A stretch of DNA of 57,354 nucleotides. Source: Paracoccus sp. UBA889. Lineage in GTDB: Bacteria > Pseudomonadota > Alphaproteobacteria > Rhodobacterales > Rhodobacteraceae. Numbering within the stretch: position 1 is the stretch's first letter; the number at the start of each line of letters is the position of its first letter. Positions 43,597 to 52,290 of this stretch are shown here, one piece after another. The stretch is taken from the NCBI GenBank assembly GCA_002294185.1, contig DBFD01000056.1:1-57354 (forward strand). The letters run 5' to 3'. The position numbers and the translations under genes are program-made. Below the pieces are notes generated by a model. It saw only the letters and a program-made list of their open reading frames with translations, was not told the DNA's origin and did no database searches.

Positions 43597-43950
43597 TCTT
43601 CATCTCCTCCTCTTGTGGTGCTTGCGGACCGGAACGGCCCCCTCTCACTTGCCATCAGGTTTTCAGATTGTCTCCAGTGAGCATTGTGATGTCTCACGCA
43701 AGTGAAGCACGTTAGAAATATCTAAAGGTCCGGGATTCGTTCGGCAAGTCTGATGGTGTTTCATGCTGCTCCACTTGATGAAATCAGAGGTGAAAGCCCG
43801 TTCTAGCCGCCAGCTTGACAGGATGAGGACGCCATTTGATATTTCAGGTGCGCGACGAAAATGCGTTTCCGCGCAAGATCGGGCCCCGCGGAATGTCGGA
43901 ATGCGGGCGATCCAGGGCCGCAGGGAACCGAAGGGTGAGGGGAGGCAACC
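43597..43950. other. 354-bp divergent regulatory region
   Basis: The region lies between the LysR gene and the first dehydrogenase gene. It holds the inverted repeat at 43712-43725 and a second small one, TCAC-GCAA-GTGA, at 43693-43704. From about 43740 to 43950 no coding frame is convincing. GGGGAGG precedes the GTG start at 43951. Confidence 0.45.
43712..43725 (+). promoter_or_regulatory. inverted repeat, candidate LysR binding site
   Basis: TTAGA-AATA-TCTAA is a perfect 5+4+5 repeat that also satisfies the T-N11-A rule of LysR sites. It lies 115 bp before the LysR start codon in the divergent gap. Confidence 0.4.
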
Positions 43951-44838
43951 GTGCCGCACAGGATCGGTTTCATAGGGCTTGGCGTGCTGGGCAACGCCAT
44001 CGCACGCAACATCGTCGCGAGCGGATCAGATGTGCTGGCTCATGACATGTCGATGGCGGCCCGGAAAACGGCGCTGGCCGACGGCCTGGCGCTGGCCACG
44101 GATCTCGCCGAGGTCGGCGGGCGGTGCGATCTCGTCTTCACCTGTCTGCCGAATGGCGCCGCGATGCATGCGGTTTGCACCGAACTTGCCGAAACCGGCG
44201 GGGTCGGCGGCCAACTGGTTGTCGATCTGAGCACGCTTTCCATCGCCGACAAGGAGACGGCGCGCGACATTCTGATGCGCGCGGGACGGCGCCTTCTGGA
44301 TTGTCCGATCAGCGGCAACCGGATCATGGCGCTGGACAGGAAGCTGACGGCATTTTGCAGTGGTGAGCGCGACGATTATGACACGGTGCGCGGGACGCTG
44401 CTGACCTTCTGCCGAAAAGAACATTATGTCGGCGCCTTCGGCAACGGCTCGAAGATGAAGTTCTGCGGCAATATCCTCAACCTGGTTCACAATACCGTCG
44501 CAGCCGAGGCGATGGTGCTGGCGATCAAGTCCGGCCTGGACCCGCAATTGTTCCACGAGGTCATCAGCGGCAGCGGATCCAGCTCGGCCATGTTCGAGGT
44601 GCGTGGCAAGCTGATGGCCGAGAACGACTATGCCCGGGAAGGCATGAATTTCTCGGTGCCGCTGAAGGATTCGCGCATCATTTCCGATCACGCGGTCAGC
44701 GTCGGAATGCCGATTCCGCTGTATCAGGCCGCCTTGCAGTTCTACCACGCCGCCGCCGCGCAGGGATTGGCGCATCTGGACGCCGCGGCGGTCTGCCGCG
44801 TGATGGAACGCAACGCCAATTGCGAGCGCCCGGCATGA
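43951..44838 (+). CDS. NAD(P)-dependent beta-hydroxyacid dehydrogenase (3-HIBADH family)
   Basis: This 295-residue protein oxidises or reduces a small beta-hydroxyacid. The Rossmann motif IGFIGLGVLGNAIARNI is at residues 5-21, and the catalytic Lys sits in NGSKMKFCGNILNLVHN near residue 170. The active-site motif CPISGNRIM replaces the more usual D-A-P-V-S-G-G, so the substrate may differ from 3-hydroxyisobutyrate or tartronate semialdehyde. The GTG start has GGGGAGG upstream. It begins a plus-strand series with a carrier and a TctABC-type transporter. Confidence 0.87.
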   Translation: MPHRIGFIGLGVLGNAIARNIVASGSDVLAHDMSMAARKTALADGLALATDLAEVGGRCDLVFTCLPNGAAMHAVCTELAETGGVGGQLVVDLSTLSIADKETARDILMRAGRRLLDCPISGNRIMALDRKLTAFCSGERDDYDTVRGTLLTFCRKEHYVGAFGNGSKMKFCGNILNLVHNTVAAEAMVLAIKSGLDPQLFHEVISGSGSSSAMFEVRGKLMAENDYAREGMNFSVPLKDSRIISDHAVSVGMPIPLYQAALQFYHAAAAQGLAHLDAAAVCRVMERNANCERPA

Positions 44839-44880
44839 ATGCGGCGCAACCTGCCTATCGAGTGATGGAGATGCCACGCC

Positions 44881-45768
44881 TTGCTTCCTGCGATCCTGGC
44901 GGTCACCGCGCCGCTCTTCGTCATCATCGGCCTTGGCTATCTCTGGGCGCGCTTCAAGATGCCCTTCGACGCGCGGACGATCGGCGCACTGGTGCTGCAG
45001 GTCGGCACGCCCTGCCTGATCTTCTCTACCCTGACCGGGACCGGGGCGGCCTTGTCGGAGATGGGCAAGATGGTGCTGGCGGCGATTCTGGTCATCGCGG
45101 CATCGAGTGCGTTGGGGGCCCTGGCGCTTCGCATCGCTGGGCAACCGCTCAACACCTATCTGCTGGTGGCGATGCATGGCAATTCGGGCAACATGGGCCT
45201 GCCGCTTGCTTCCATGGCCTTCGGCGCCGAAGGGCTGACGCTGGGCATCGTGTATTTCACCGTCGTGGCAATCTCTCAGAACACGCTTGGACATGTCGTC
45301 AGCGCCGGCCGCTTCGACCCGAGGGCGTTTCTGCGCCAGCCGGTGGTCCATGCCAGCGCGATCACCGTCTTCGTTCTGCTCAGCGGTGTCACGGTGCCGG
45401 GCTGGATTGCCAGGACCACGGAACTGCTGGCCGGAATCGTCATTCCGACCATGCTGATCCTGCTCGGTGTCTCGCTGTCGCGGCTGACGGTCGCGGATCT
45501 GAAGCTGGCCGCGGCAATGGCAGTGATGCGTTTCGGCGTGGGGGCGGTTGCCGGCGTCGGGCTGATCCTTGCGCTGGATCTCGGCGGAGCCGAGGCCGGG
45601 GTGGTCTGGATCATGGCCACCATGCCGGCGGCGGTGGTCAGCGTGATCTTTGCCGAACGCTACGGCCATTCCCCCGAAAAGGTGGCCGGCACGATCGTCG
45701 TCTCGACGGTGGGAACGCTGGCGGGCCTGCCGCTGATCGTCTGGATCGCGATGGTGCTGGCAGCATGA
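44881..45768 (+). CDS. AEC-family membrane carrier
   Basis: This 295-residue protein has about ten hydrophobic helices and resembles auxin-efflux-carrier-type transporters (PF03547), which in bacteria often move malonate or other carboxylates. Visible marks are APLFVIIGLGYLWARFKMPF, the NxxN-like HGNSGNMGLPLASMAFG and AEAGVVWIMATMPAAVVSV. The frame opens with TTG at 44881 preceded by GGAG; an in-frame stop lies at 44863, so no ATG start is possible upstream. It lies 42 bp after the dehydrogenase gene. Confidence 0.83.
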   Translation: MLPAILAVTAPLFVIIGLGYLWARFKMPFDARTIGALVLQVGTPCLIFSTLTGTGAALSEMGKMVLAAILVIAASSALGALALRIAGQPLNTYLLVAMHGNSGNMGLPLASMAFGAEGLTLGIVYFTVVAISQNTLGHVVSAGRFDPRAFLRQPVVHASAITVFVLLSGVTVPGWIARTTELLAGIVIPTMLILLGVSLSRLTVADLKLAAAMAVMRFGVGAVAGVGLILALDLGGAEAGVVWIMATMPAAVVSVIFAERYGHSPEKVAGTIVVSTVGTLAGLPLIVWIAMVLAA

Positions 45769-45790
45769 CGCAAGGAGGAAGGACAACCGG

Positions 45791-46300
45791 ATGGAACGCG
45801 AACTAGCGCGGACGGGCGGCGTTATGGCGCGGCTCAATTTCAACTCCGCGGTGGCGCTTGCGGTCGTGGCGCTTGGAATCCTGATATGGGTTCTGGTGCC
45901 GTATCAGGTCGCCGAACCGCCAAGCTTCTTCGGACGCAGCAGCGTCGGGATCAGTCCCAAGCTGTTTCCGCAACTGATCGCCATCGGCATGATCTTCATC
46001 GGCGCATGCTATTTCTATGCCAGCCTGTCGATGCAGCAGATCAACGGGTTCAGCGGCCTTCCCGTCTCGGCCTATGTCAACCTCGCGGTGGTGCTGGCGG
46101 CTATGCTGGCCTATGTCGCGCTTCTGCGTCCGCTGGGCTACGTCGCCACCAGCATGGGCGTGGCAACGGCCATCTCGTTCTATTACGGCTCGCGCAATCT
46201 GGTCGGCATCGGATTGACCGGGATCGCCGCACCTCTGGCCATCTATTATCTCTTTACCCGGTTTCTCAGCGTCTCGCTGCCACCATTTCCCTGGGGATGA
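45791..46300 (+). CDS. tripartite tricarboxylate transporter small subunit (TctB-like)
   Basis: This 169-residue membrane protein has four helices, as expected for TctB. NSAVALAVVALGILIWVLVP is followed by GRSSVGISPKLFPQLIAIGM, typical of the family. GGAGGAAGGA precedes the ATG. A second start 14 codons later, just before the first helix, is possible. Its stop overlaps the TctA start by ATGA. Confidence 0.87.
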   Translation: MERELARTGGVMARLNFNSAVALAVVALGILIWVLVPYQVAEPPSFFGRSSVGISPKLFPQLIAIGMIFIGACYFYASLSMQQINGFSGLPVSAYVNLAVVLAAMLAYVALLRPLGYVATSMGVATAISFYYGSRNLVGIGLTGIAAPLAIYYLFTRFLSVSLPPFPWG

Positions 46301-47799
46301 CGATGTTCGACATGCTGACCGAAGCGACGCTGATGCTGATGCGTCTCGATGTGCTTTTCATGATCTCCGGCGGCCTCGTCCTGGGAATGCTGGTCGGCGC
46401 GCTGCCCGGGTTCACCACGGTCATGGCGATGGCGATCGTTCTGCCGATCTCGTTCTTTCTGGAGCCGATCCTGGGCATTCCGTTTCTCATCGGCGTCTAC
46501 AAGGGCGGCATCTTCGGCGGCAGCATTCCTGCGATCCTGGTGAACATTCCGGGCACCGGTGCCTCGATGGCGACCACGCTGGACGGGCCGGCCATGACCC
46601 GCAAGGGACAGTCCCGCAAGGCGCTGGAAATCGCGCTGGTCGCCTCTGCCGTGGGTGATTTCCTGTCGTCTTTCGGCACCATCCTGGTGATCGGCCTGAT
46701 CGCGATGATCGCCCTGATGATCGGCCCGCCCGAAATCTCGGCGATTCTTCTGCTGAGTCTGCTGATCATCGTGGTTTCCAGCACGGGCAGTTTTCTCAAG
46801 GGCATGGTCATGCTGCTGATCGGCATGTTCCTGGCCACGATCGGCCAGGACCCGGTGGGCGCGATGGCGCGCTTCGATTTCGGCTTCTATCCGCTGCAGG
46901 CCGGCATCGACCTGCTACCCCTGATCATCGGCCTGTTCGCCATCCCCGAGATCCTTTTCGCCATCGAACATCGCCGCGCCAGCGTCGTCGATCCAAGCCA
47001 TACCAAGGCCCAGGGAGAGCCTTTGCGCTGGCACGAACTGATGACATGCCGACGCACGATCCTGCGCTCTACCGCGATTGGCGGTTTCATCGGCATGGTT
47101 CCGGGCGTCGGCCAGGTGGTGGCGGCCTTCATGGGCTATTCGGCCGCCCAGAGCGCGTCGTCGCATCCCGAAACCTTCGGCAAGGGCGATATCGAGGGTG
47201 TGGCCGCCCCGGAAGCCGCGAACAACGCGGTGAACGGCCCGACCATGGTGCCGCTGCTGACGCTGGGCATCCCGGGCGACAACATTACCGCCATCCTGCT
47301 GGGTGCCTTCGTGGCACAGGGGCTGCGGCCCGGTCCGCAATTGTTTCAGGAACAGGGCGTGCTGGTCTATGCGATCCTGTTCTCGATGCTGCTGGCCTGC
47401 GTGCTGCTGCTTGTCATCGGCTATCTGCTGACGCCGATCTTTGCCCGCGTGGTCAGTATCAACAAGGCCTATCTGGTGCCGCTGATGCTGATCTTCGCGG
47501 TGGGCGGAACCTATGTCTATCGGTCGAATCCGATGGACCTTTATTTCATGATCGGCTTTGGCCTGTTCGGATATGTGGCGCGCAAACTGCGTTTCGACGT
47601 CACGCCCCTGGTCATGGGCTTCATCCTGACGCCGCCGCTGGAATACGCGCTGGCACAATCCATGATGCTGTCTCGGGGCGATCTGCCGGGCTACCTGATC
47701 GGCACGCGACCGATCGCGCTTGCGATCCTGTTGCTGACCCCCGTGCTGATCATCTGGCTTGGCTACCGGCAGAGCAAGCAGAGGCGCGCGCTTCGATAG
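46297..47799 (+). CDS. tripartite tricarboxylate transporter large subunit (TctA-like)
   Basis: This 500-residue protein with about a dozen helices is the main channel subunit. Conserved TctA blocks are seen: GLVLGMLVGALPGFTTVMAM, GIPFLIGVYKGGIFGGSIPA, NIPGTGASMATTLDGPAMTRK and, later, GVAAPEAANNAVNGPTMVPL and LGIPGDNITAILLGAF. The start at 46297 overlaps the TctB stop. An open frame reaches further upstream but runs through the TctB gene. Confidence 0.93.
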   Translation: MTMFDMLTEATLMLMRLDVLFMISGGLVLGMLVGALPGFTTVMAMAIVLPISFFLEPILGIPFLIGVYKGGIFGGSIPAILVNIPGTGASMATTLDGPAMTRKGQSRKALEIALVASAVGDFLSSFGTILVIGLIAMIALMIGPPEISAILLLSLLIIVVSSTGSFLKGMVMLLIGMFLATIGQDPVGAMARFDFGFYPLQAGIDLLPLIIGLFAIPEILFAIEHRRASVVDPSHTKAQGEPLRWHELMTCRRTILRSTAIGGFIGMVPGVGQVVAAFMGYSAAQSASSHPETFGKGDIEGVAAPEAANNAVNGPTMVPLLTLGIPGDNITAILLGAFVAQGLRPGPQLFQEQGVLVYAILFSMLLACVLLLVIGYLLTPIFARVVSINKAYLVPLMLIFAVGGTYVYRSNPMDLYFMIGFGLFGYVARKLRFDVTPLVMGFILTPPLEYALAQSMMLSRGDLPGYLIGTRPIALAILLLTPVLIIWLGYRQSKQRRALR

Positions 47800-47846
47800 G
47801 GTCGCGCGATGCAAGTGACGAACCATTCACAGGAGGAGGACCCACG

Positions 47847-48797
47847 ATGGGAATGATAAGAAATGCGATCCTTGCGATCGCCGTGACAATGGGACTGGCA
47901 GGAACGGCGGCAACCGCCCAGACCTATCCCGACCGACCGATCACCATGATCATCCCGCTTGGTGCGGGCGGTTCGCATGATCTGAACGCGCGGGTAATCA
48001 CCTCGGTACTGCCGCAGATCCTGGGCCAGCCGGTGGTGGTGCAACTCATGCCGGGGGCGGGCGGACAGACCGGCACCGCCGCGGCGGCTTCGGCGCCCGC
48101 CGATGGCTATACGTTGCTGTTCACACATAACTTCATCGACGAATTGCAGCAATTCGTCACCAAGCTGCCCTATACCCCGAACGAGGATTTCGTGGCGGTT
48201 TCCCGCACCAACACCGCACAGCCCGTGCTGGTGGTGCGCAACGACAGCCCCTTCCAGACATTCGAGGAGTTGATCGAATATGCCCGGGCCAATCCCGGCG
48301 AATTGCGGTTCGGTCACAGCGGGAACTGGGGGGCCTTCATGGTGCCGGGGCTTGCGCTCATGCAAGAGGCGGGCGCCGATGTCACGCTGATCCCGTATCA
48401 GGGCGGCGGCCCGGTGATCCAGGCGCTGCTGGCGGGCGACATCGACTTCACCTTTGCATTCTCCTCGGTTCTGGCGGGGCAGGACCTGCGCCCGCTGCTG
48501 GTCGTCGGCGAAGAGCCACTTCTCGACGGCGTGCCGACAACTTCCGATCTGGGCTACGACATGGTGTCAGACATCGGCGTCATGCAGCGCGTCGTTCTGG
48601 CACCGGCGGGCGTTCCCGAAGACCGTCTCAAGATCCTGCGTGACGCTTTTGCCAAGTTGAACGAGGATCCGACCTATCGGCAGCTTCTTGGCCGGCTGGG
48701 CGAGAACGCCTCGATGATGGACGGGGCCGAGTACGACCAGGTTCGTCAGCAGCAGGCCGAACGCTACAAGGCGCTGGTGGATTCGTTCGGCGGATAG
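47847..48797 (+). CDS. tripartite tricarboxylate transporter binding protein (TctC/Bug family)
   Basis: This 316-residue periplasmic protein captures a carboxylate for TctAB. The signal peptide is MIRNAILAIAVTMGLAG with cleavage near ATAQT. The mature start AQTYPDRPITMIIPLGAGGS and the later VVVQLMPGAGGQTGTAAAAS are typical Bug-family signatures. AGGAGGAGGA precedes the ATG. It ends the plus-strand series, and a strong stem-loop follows. Confidence 0.93.
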   Translation: MGMIRNAILAIAVTMGLAGTAATAQTYPDRPITMIIPLGAGGSHDLNARVITSVLPQILGQPVVVQLMPGAGGQTGTAAAASAPADGYTLLFTHNFIDELQQFVTKLPYTPNEDFVAVSRTNTAQPVLVVRNDSPFQTFEELIEYARANPGELRFGHSGNWGAFMVPGLALMQEAGADVTLIPYQGGGPVIQALLAGDIDFTFAFSSVLAGQDLRPLLVVGEEPLLDGVPTTSDLGYDMVSDIGVMQRVVLAPAGVPEDRLKILRDAFAKLNEDPTYRQLLGRLGENASMMDGAEYDQVRQQQAERYKALVDSFGG

Positions 48798-48820
48798 TAG
48801 CAGGACGCCTTTTGACGCAT

Positions 48821-48849
48821 GACCGGCGGTCCTGGCGGGGCCGCCGGTC
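48821..48849. terminator. bidirectional stem-loop between convergent genes
   Basis: GACCGGCGG (48821-48829) and CCGCCGGTC (48841-48849) form a perfect 9-bp stem with an 11-base loop. It sits in the 63-bp gap between the TctC-like stop and the convergent dehydrogenase stop, followed on the plus strand by TTCCCTT. Confidence 0.65.
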
Positions 48850-48860
48850 TTCCCTTGCGA

Positions 48861-49733
48861 TCAGCCGTTTCTCCAGCATTGGACCAGCGCGTCATAGGCT
48901 GGATAAAGCCGGGTGAAATCCTGACCGAGCAGACCTTCCTGCCCGGCTTGTGCCAGCAGGTCCGCGGTCAGGCCGACATAGGCCGACGGTTGTTCCAGAT
49001 CGTCGAAAAGCGTCCTGGCCATGGCAAGATCCTTGGCCAGGTTGCCCGCCTCCGAGCGTCCGTCGAAGCCGCCGCTGACGATATGGTCGGGAAAGCGCCG
49101 TTCGCTGACGAAGCTGCGGGCATTGCCGGCATTCAGCACCTCGACCGCGCGATTCAGCGGAATGCCCGCACGTTCGGCGGCGCGGCAGCCCTCGGACGTG
49201 GCCAGAAAGATGGTGTGGCAGATCATGTTGTGGATGAGCTTCATCGTATGCCCGGCGCCCGAGGGGCCGAGGTGAAAGATCTGCGTGGCGATCAGGTCGA
49301 GGACCGGGCGGACGCGCGCCAGTGCCGTGGGCGCGCCGCCGATCATCAGCGTCAGTCGCCCCGTCGCGGCACCAGCGGCGCCGCCGCTCATGCCCGCGTC
49401 CAGATACTCGACCCCGGCGACCGCGGCACGGTCCGCCAGAAGCTTCGTGGCCCCGGGATCCGAGGTGGTCAGGTCGATCATCACGCGCCCGTCCGGACCG
49501 TCCAGCAGACCCGCCTCGAACAAGGCCGCGATCTGGGCGCTGCCGGGCACTGCCAGCAGAACGATTTCGCAGCCGGCCGCCGCCGCGATTCCGGATTGCG
49601 CACCGGGAAAGCGCGCATGGGCAGAGGCGTTCGTATCCCAGACGGCGTGCAACAGCCTTGCCGCGTCGAGATTGGCTGCGATCCCGCAGCCCATGTTGCC
49701 CAGACCGATGACGCCGCATCGCGGCGGGGTCAT
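48861..49733 (-). CDS. NAD(P)-dependent beta-hydroxyacid dehydrogenase (3-HIBADH family)
   Basis: This 290-residue protein is a second member of the family in this window. Rossmann motif CGVIGLGNMGCGIAANL is at the N-terminus, the substrate loop is YLDAGMSGGAAGAATG, and the catalytic Lys is in GAGHTMKLIHNMI near residue 170. The start at 49733 overlaps the stop of the Gfo/Idh/MocA gene (ATGA). It is the last gene of a minus-strand pair. Confidence 0.87.
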   Translation of the reverse strand: MTPPRCGVIGLGNMGCGIAANLDAARLLHAVWDTNASAHARFPGAQSGIAAAAGCEIVLLAVPGSAQIAALFEAGLLDGPDGRVMIDLTTSDPGATKLLADRAAVAGVEYLDAGMSGGAAGAATGRLTLMIGGAPTALARVRPVLDLIATQIFHLGPSGAGHTMKLIHNMICHTIFLATSEGCRAAERAGIPLNRAVEVLNAGNARSFVSERRFPDHIVSGGFDGRSEAGNLAKDLAMARTLFDDLEQPSAYVGLTADLLAQAGQEGLLGQDFTRLYPAYDALVQCWRNG

Positions 49734-50818
49734 TCCGCCGCCCGTTTGTCGGCTTCGGCCATGTCGGCAAGTTGCGCGATCGAGCTGTTCGACAGCGGCA
49801 GATCGACGGGCGCGCCAATCTCGGCCGACAGGTCTGCCGCGCGATAGGTCTCCATGACCATGCGGGCATGGTCCGGCTGAACCATCACCGGGCGGTCCAG
49901 CAGCACGCTTTCCAGGAAATGCAGCGTCTCGGGACCCATCTGGCCGGCAAAGACATGGTCCACCTGTTCGCCCGGCATCGTCGACATGGGATAGCGGGTG
50001 CCGTCGGACACGGTGTTCAGCCATTTGTCGCGGTGGGTATCGTCAAGGAACAACGCGCCTTCGGTTCCCGTGATCTCGATCCAGGTCGCGCAGAAATTGG
50101 GATAGCTGGGTGGCAGGTTCCAGCCGCCGCCGATCACGACCAGCATCCCGTTATCCATGGTGACGGTCGTCCACATCGTGTCGTAGGAACCGTTGAGTTC
50201 CTTCATGTAGCCGTAAGCCCCCTGCGAATAGACCCGCACGGGTTTCGCCGGTTCCAGCATCCAGAACACGAAATCCAGATCATGCGTGGATTCCATGGCT
50301 GCGGGCGACAACCGCACGCGCGAAGCGATCTTCTTGCCCAGCGACCGCGAAAGGTGTCGGCTGACCATCACGTTGACCACCTTGCCAAGCGTGCCATCGG
50401 CGATCTTCTTCTTCGCGTAGGCAACCTTGGTGTTGAATCGCTGCGAATAGCCGATCGTGAATTTCAGATTGTTGTCCCGCGACAGCTGGATCAGTTCGTC
50501 CGCCTCCCAGAATTCCATCGAAATGGGCTTTTCCAGCAGCACATGCTTGCCGGCCTTCAGGCAGTCGCGCGCGATGGGATAATGGGTCTGCTCGGGGGTG
50601 GTCGAGATATAGACCACCGAGATGTCCGGATTGGCGATGATTGCCTTGTAGTCCGTGGTTGCCGTGGCCGGATGGGTCAGGGTGCGCACTTCTTCCAGGC
50701 GATCGGGGCGGATCTCGCAGATATGCAGCTTGTCCACCAGGGCCGAGTTGGCAAGCGTTTCCGCGCGAATGCCGCCGCACCAACCGGCGCCGATGACGGC
50801 GACCTCAACCTGTTTCAT
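49730..50818 (-). CDS. Gfo/Idh/MocA-family oxidoreductase
   Basis: This 362-residue NAD(P)-dependent oxidoreductase would act on a sugar, polyol or similar alcohol. The Rossmann motif VAVIGAGWCGGIRAETLAN leads the protein, and the family motif HVLLEKPISMEFWEADELIQ is near residue 95. The active-site His is likely in ESTHDLDFVFWMLE. The ATG at 50818 has GGGAGG eight bases upstream. It is translationally coupled to the beta-hydroxyacid dehydrogenase gene, so the two may act in sequence. Confidence 0.9.
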   Translation of the reverse strand: MKQVEVAVIGAGWCGGIRAETLANSALVDKLHICEIRPDRLEEVRTLTHPATATTDYKAIIANPDISVVYISTTPEQTHYPIARDCLKAGKHVLLEKPISMEFWEADELIQLSRDNNLKFTIGYSQRFNTKVAYAKKKIADGTLGKVVNVMVSRHLSRSLGKKIASRVRLSPAAMESTHDLDFVFWMLEPAKPVRVYSQGAYGYMKELNGSYDTMWTTVTMDNGMLVVIGGGWNLPPSYPNFCATWIEITGTEGALFLDDTHRDKWLNTVSDGTRYPMSTMPGEQVDHVFAGQMGPETLHFLESVLLDRPVMVQPDHARMVMETYRAADLSAEIGAPVDLPLSNSSIAQLADMAEADKRAAE

Positions 50819-50934
50819 GTCGTTCCTCCCGTTTGCGCTTTTCCGGTGCAAGCCCGGCTGTGTGGTTCTAGCAATCGCTGACAGCGAAGGTCATGATTTG
50901 TCTGGAGAGCGATGATCAGCTTTTCTGATGCGGC

Positions 50935-51498
50935 TTAGACCAGCGGGGGCGCGGTCGTGTCGGGCGCCGCGGTCTGCGCGCCGTTCATGACCACCGATAG
51001 CAGCGTGTAATAGCCGATGACCCCGAACAGATCGATCACGCCCTGCTCGCCGAACAGCCGCAGGGCCTGTGCATGACTTGCGTCCGACAGCCGTCTGGTG
51101 CGCAGAAGTTCATCGACCGTTGCGTGGACGACGCGCTCGTCCTCGCGCCGGAAATCGGGCGTCCGGGCCGCCGCCAGCGCCGCGATGATTGCCGGGTCTA
51201 TGCCCTCTTGCCGGGCGATGGGCGCGTGGATCGCCCATTCGACCGGCTGATCCCAGAAACGCGCCGTGCACAGGATCGCCAATTCCGTCAATCGACGCCC
51301 GATCACGCTGTCATAGCGCAGATATTCGCCCACGCGCTGCACGCGGTCCATCAGTTGGGGGCTACGCATGAGCGGCACGAAGGGGCTGACGATGGCCTTG
51401 CGCGGCCCCTCCAGCATGGGCTCTACATGTCTGCGCTGCGCGTCGGTCCAGTCGACTTCGGGGATCGGGGGGTAGCGGTCGGGGCCAGGCGGTTTCAA
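50935..51498 (-). CDS. carboxymuconolactone decarboxylase (CMD)-family protein
   Basis: This 187-residue protein matches the CMD fold, with RLTELAILCTARFWDQPVEW and AIHAPIARQEGIDPAIIAAL. There is no CxxC redox pair, so it is closer to decarboxylase/lactonase-type members than to AhpD peroxidases. The best start is TTG at 51498, because GGGAGG lies seven bases upstream and the codon overlaps the preceding stop as TTGA. Its partner upstream is a flavin reductase. The exact reaction is unknown. Confidence 0.78.
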   Translation of the reverse strand: MKPPGPDRYPPIPEVDWTDAQRRHVEPMLEGPRKAIVSPFVPLMRSPQLMDRVQRVGEYLRYDSVIGRRLTELAILCTARFWDQPVEWAIHAPIARQEGIDPAIIAALAAARTPDFRREDERVVHATVDELLRTRRLSDASHAQALRLFGEQGVIDLFGVIGYYTLLSVVMNGAQTAAPDTTAPPLV

Positions 51499-52061
51499 CC
51501 AAGACCCTCCCACATGGCGGCAAGGTCGCTGCTGGCGTCGATATTGGGCAGGCGTGCCGCCACCGCATAACGCCCGCTGCTGAACAGTAGCGGGCTGGCG
51601 GCATCGTCGAAAGAGGCGCGCACCACGCGGCCCAGCAGGATCACGTGATCGCCGGCCGGGATGCTGCGATCGAGATCGCATTCGAACAAGGCCAGCGCGC
51701 CCTTCAGCACAGGGCACCCGCCATGCCCGTCGGCACAGGCGATGCCGGCGAACTTGTCTGCCCGGGGGGTGGCGAAATGGTGCGACAGATCCGCCTGCTC
51801 CTGGGTCAGGATGTTCACGGCGAACACCCCGGCGTCAAGGAATGCGCGCAGGGACGGCGCCTCGTTGCGCACGCTCCACAGGATCAGCGGCGGATCCAGC
51901 GACACGGCCGAGAAGGAATTGGCCGTCACCCCGATGCGGCTACCGCCTGGCGCGCGGGTGGTGATGACGGTGACGCCGGTCGAGAACCGGCCCAGAGCCT
52001 GCCGGAACAGGCGGGAATCCGGCGGCGCCGCTTTGTCGAAAGACAGGACGTGTCGGGTCAT
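51495..52061 (-). CDS. flavin reductase (FMN-binding split-barrel)
   Basis: This 188-residue protein resembles the reductase component of two-component flavin monooxygenases (PF01613). LFRQALGRFSTGVTVITTRA, GVTANSFSAVSLDPPLILWS and FAVNILTQEQADLSHHFA are the standard blocks. It would supply reduced FMN/FAD by using NAD(P)H. The LLM monooxygenase at 55.3-56.4 kb is the obvious possible partner. It is divergent from the Ldh-type gene. Confidence 0.88.
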   Translation of the reverse strand: MTRHVLSFDKAAPPDSRLFRQALGRFSTGVTVITTRAPGGSRIGVTANSFSAVSLDPPLILWSVRNEAPSLRAFLDAGVFAVNILTQEQADLSHHFATPRADKFAGIACADGHGGCPVLKGALALFECDLDRSIPAGDHVILLGRVVRASFDDAASPLLFSSGRYAVAARLPNIDASSDLAAMWEGLG

Positions 52062-52233
52062 GATGTCCTCGCAGACAGGAAGTCGCCGCCATCCTTTCAG
52101 GTTCGGCTTCGGGGGGGAAACAAGAAAATCTGCTGGCCCGCATCAACCGTGCTTCAACCTGATGAGAGCCAGAAGAAAACATGATTTCAACTGCGTCGGC
52201 ATTCTTCATAATCTTTCCCGAACGGAGGTCGTG

Positions 52234-52290
52234 ATGCAGGCAGCACAGGCAGCGGGCCGCGCTAGGTCAGCACCGGGGGATCCGGCGTGA
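52234..52290 (+). CDS. possible 18-residue leader ORF before the Ldh-type gene
   Basis: ATG at 52234 has GGAGG upstream with good spacing, and the frame encodes MQAAQAAGRARSAPGDPA. Its stop TGA overlaps the GTG start of the next gene (GTGA). It may only serve translational coupling. Such a short Ala-rich frame could also arise by chance in this high-GC sequence. Confidence 0.3.
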   Translation: MQAAQAAGRARSAPGDPA

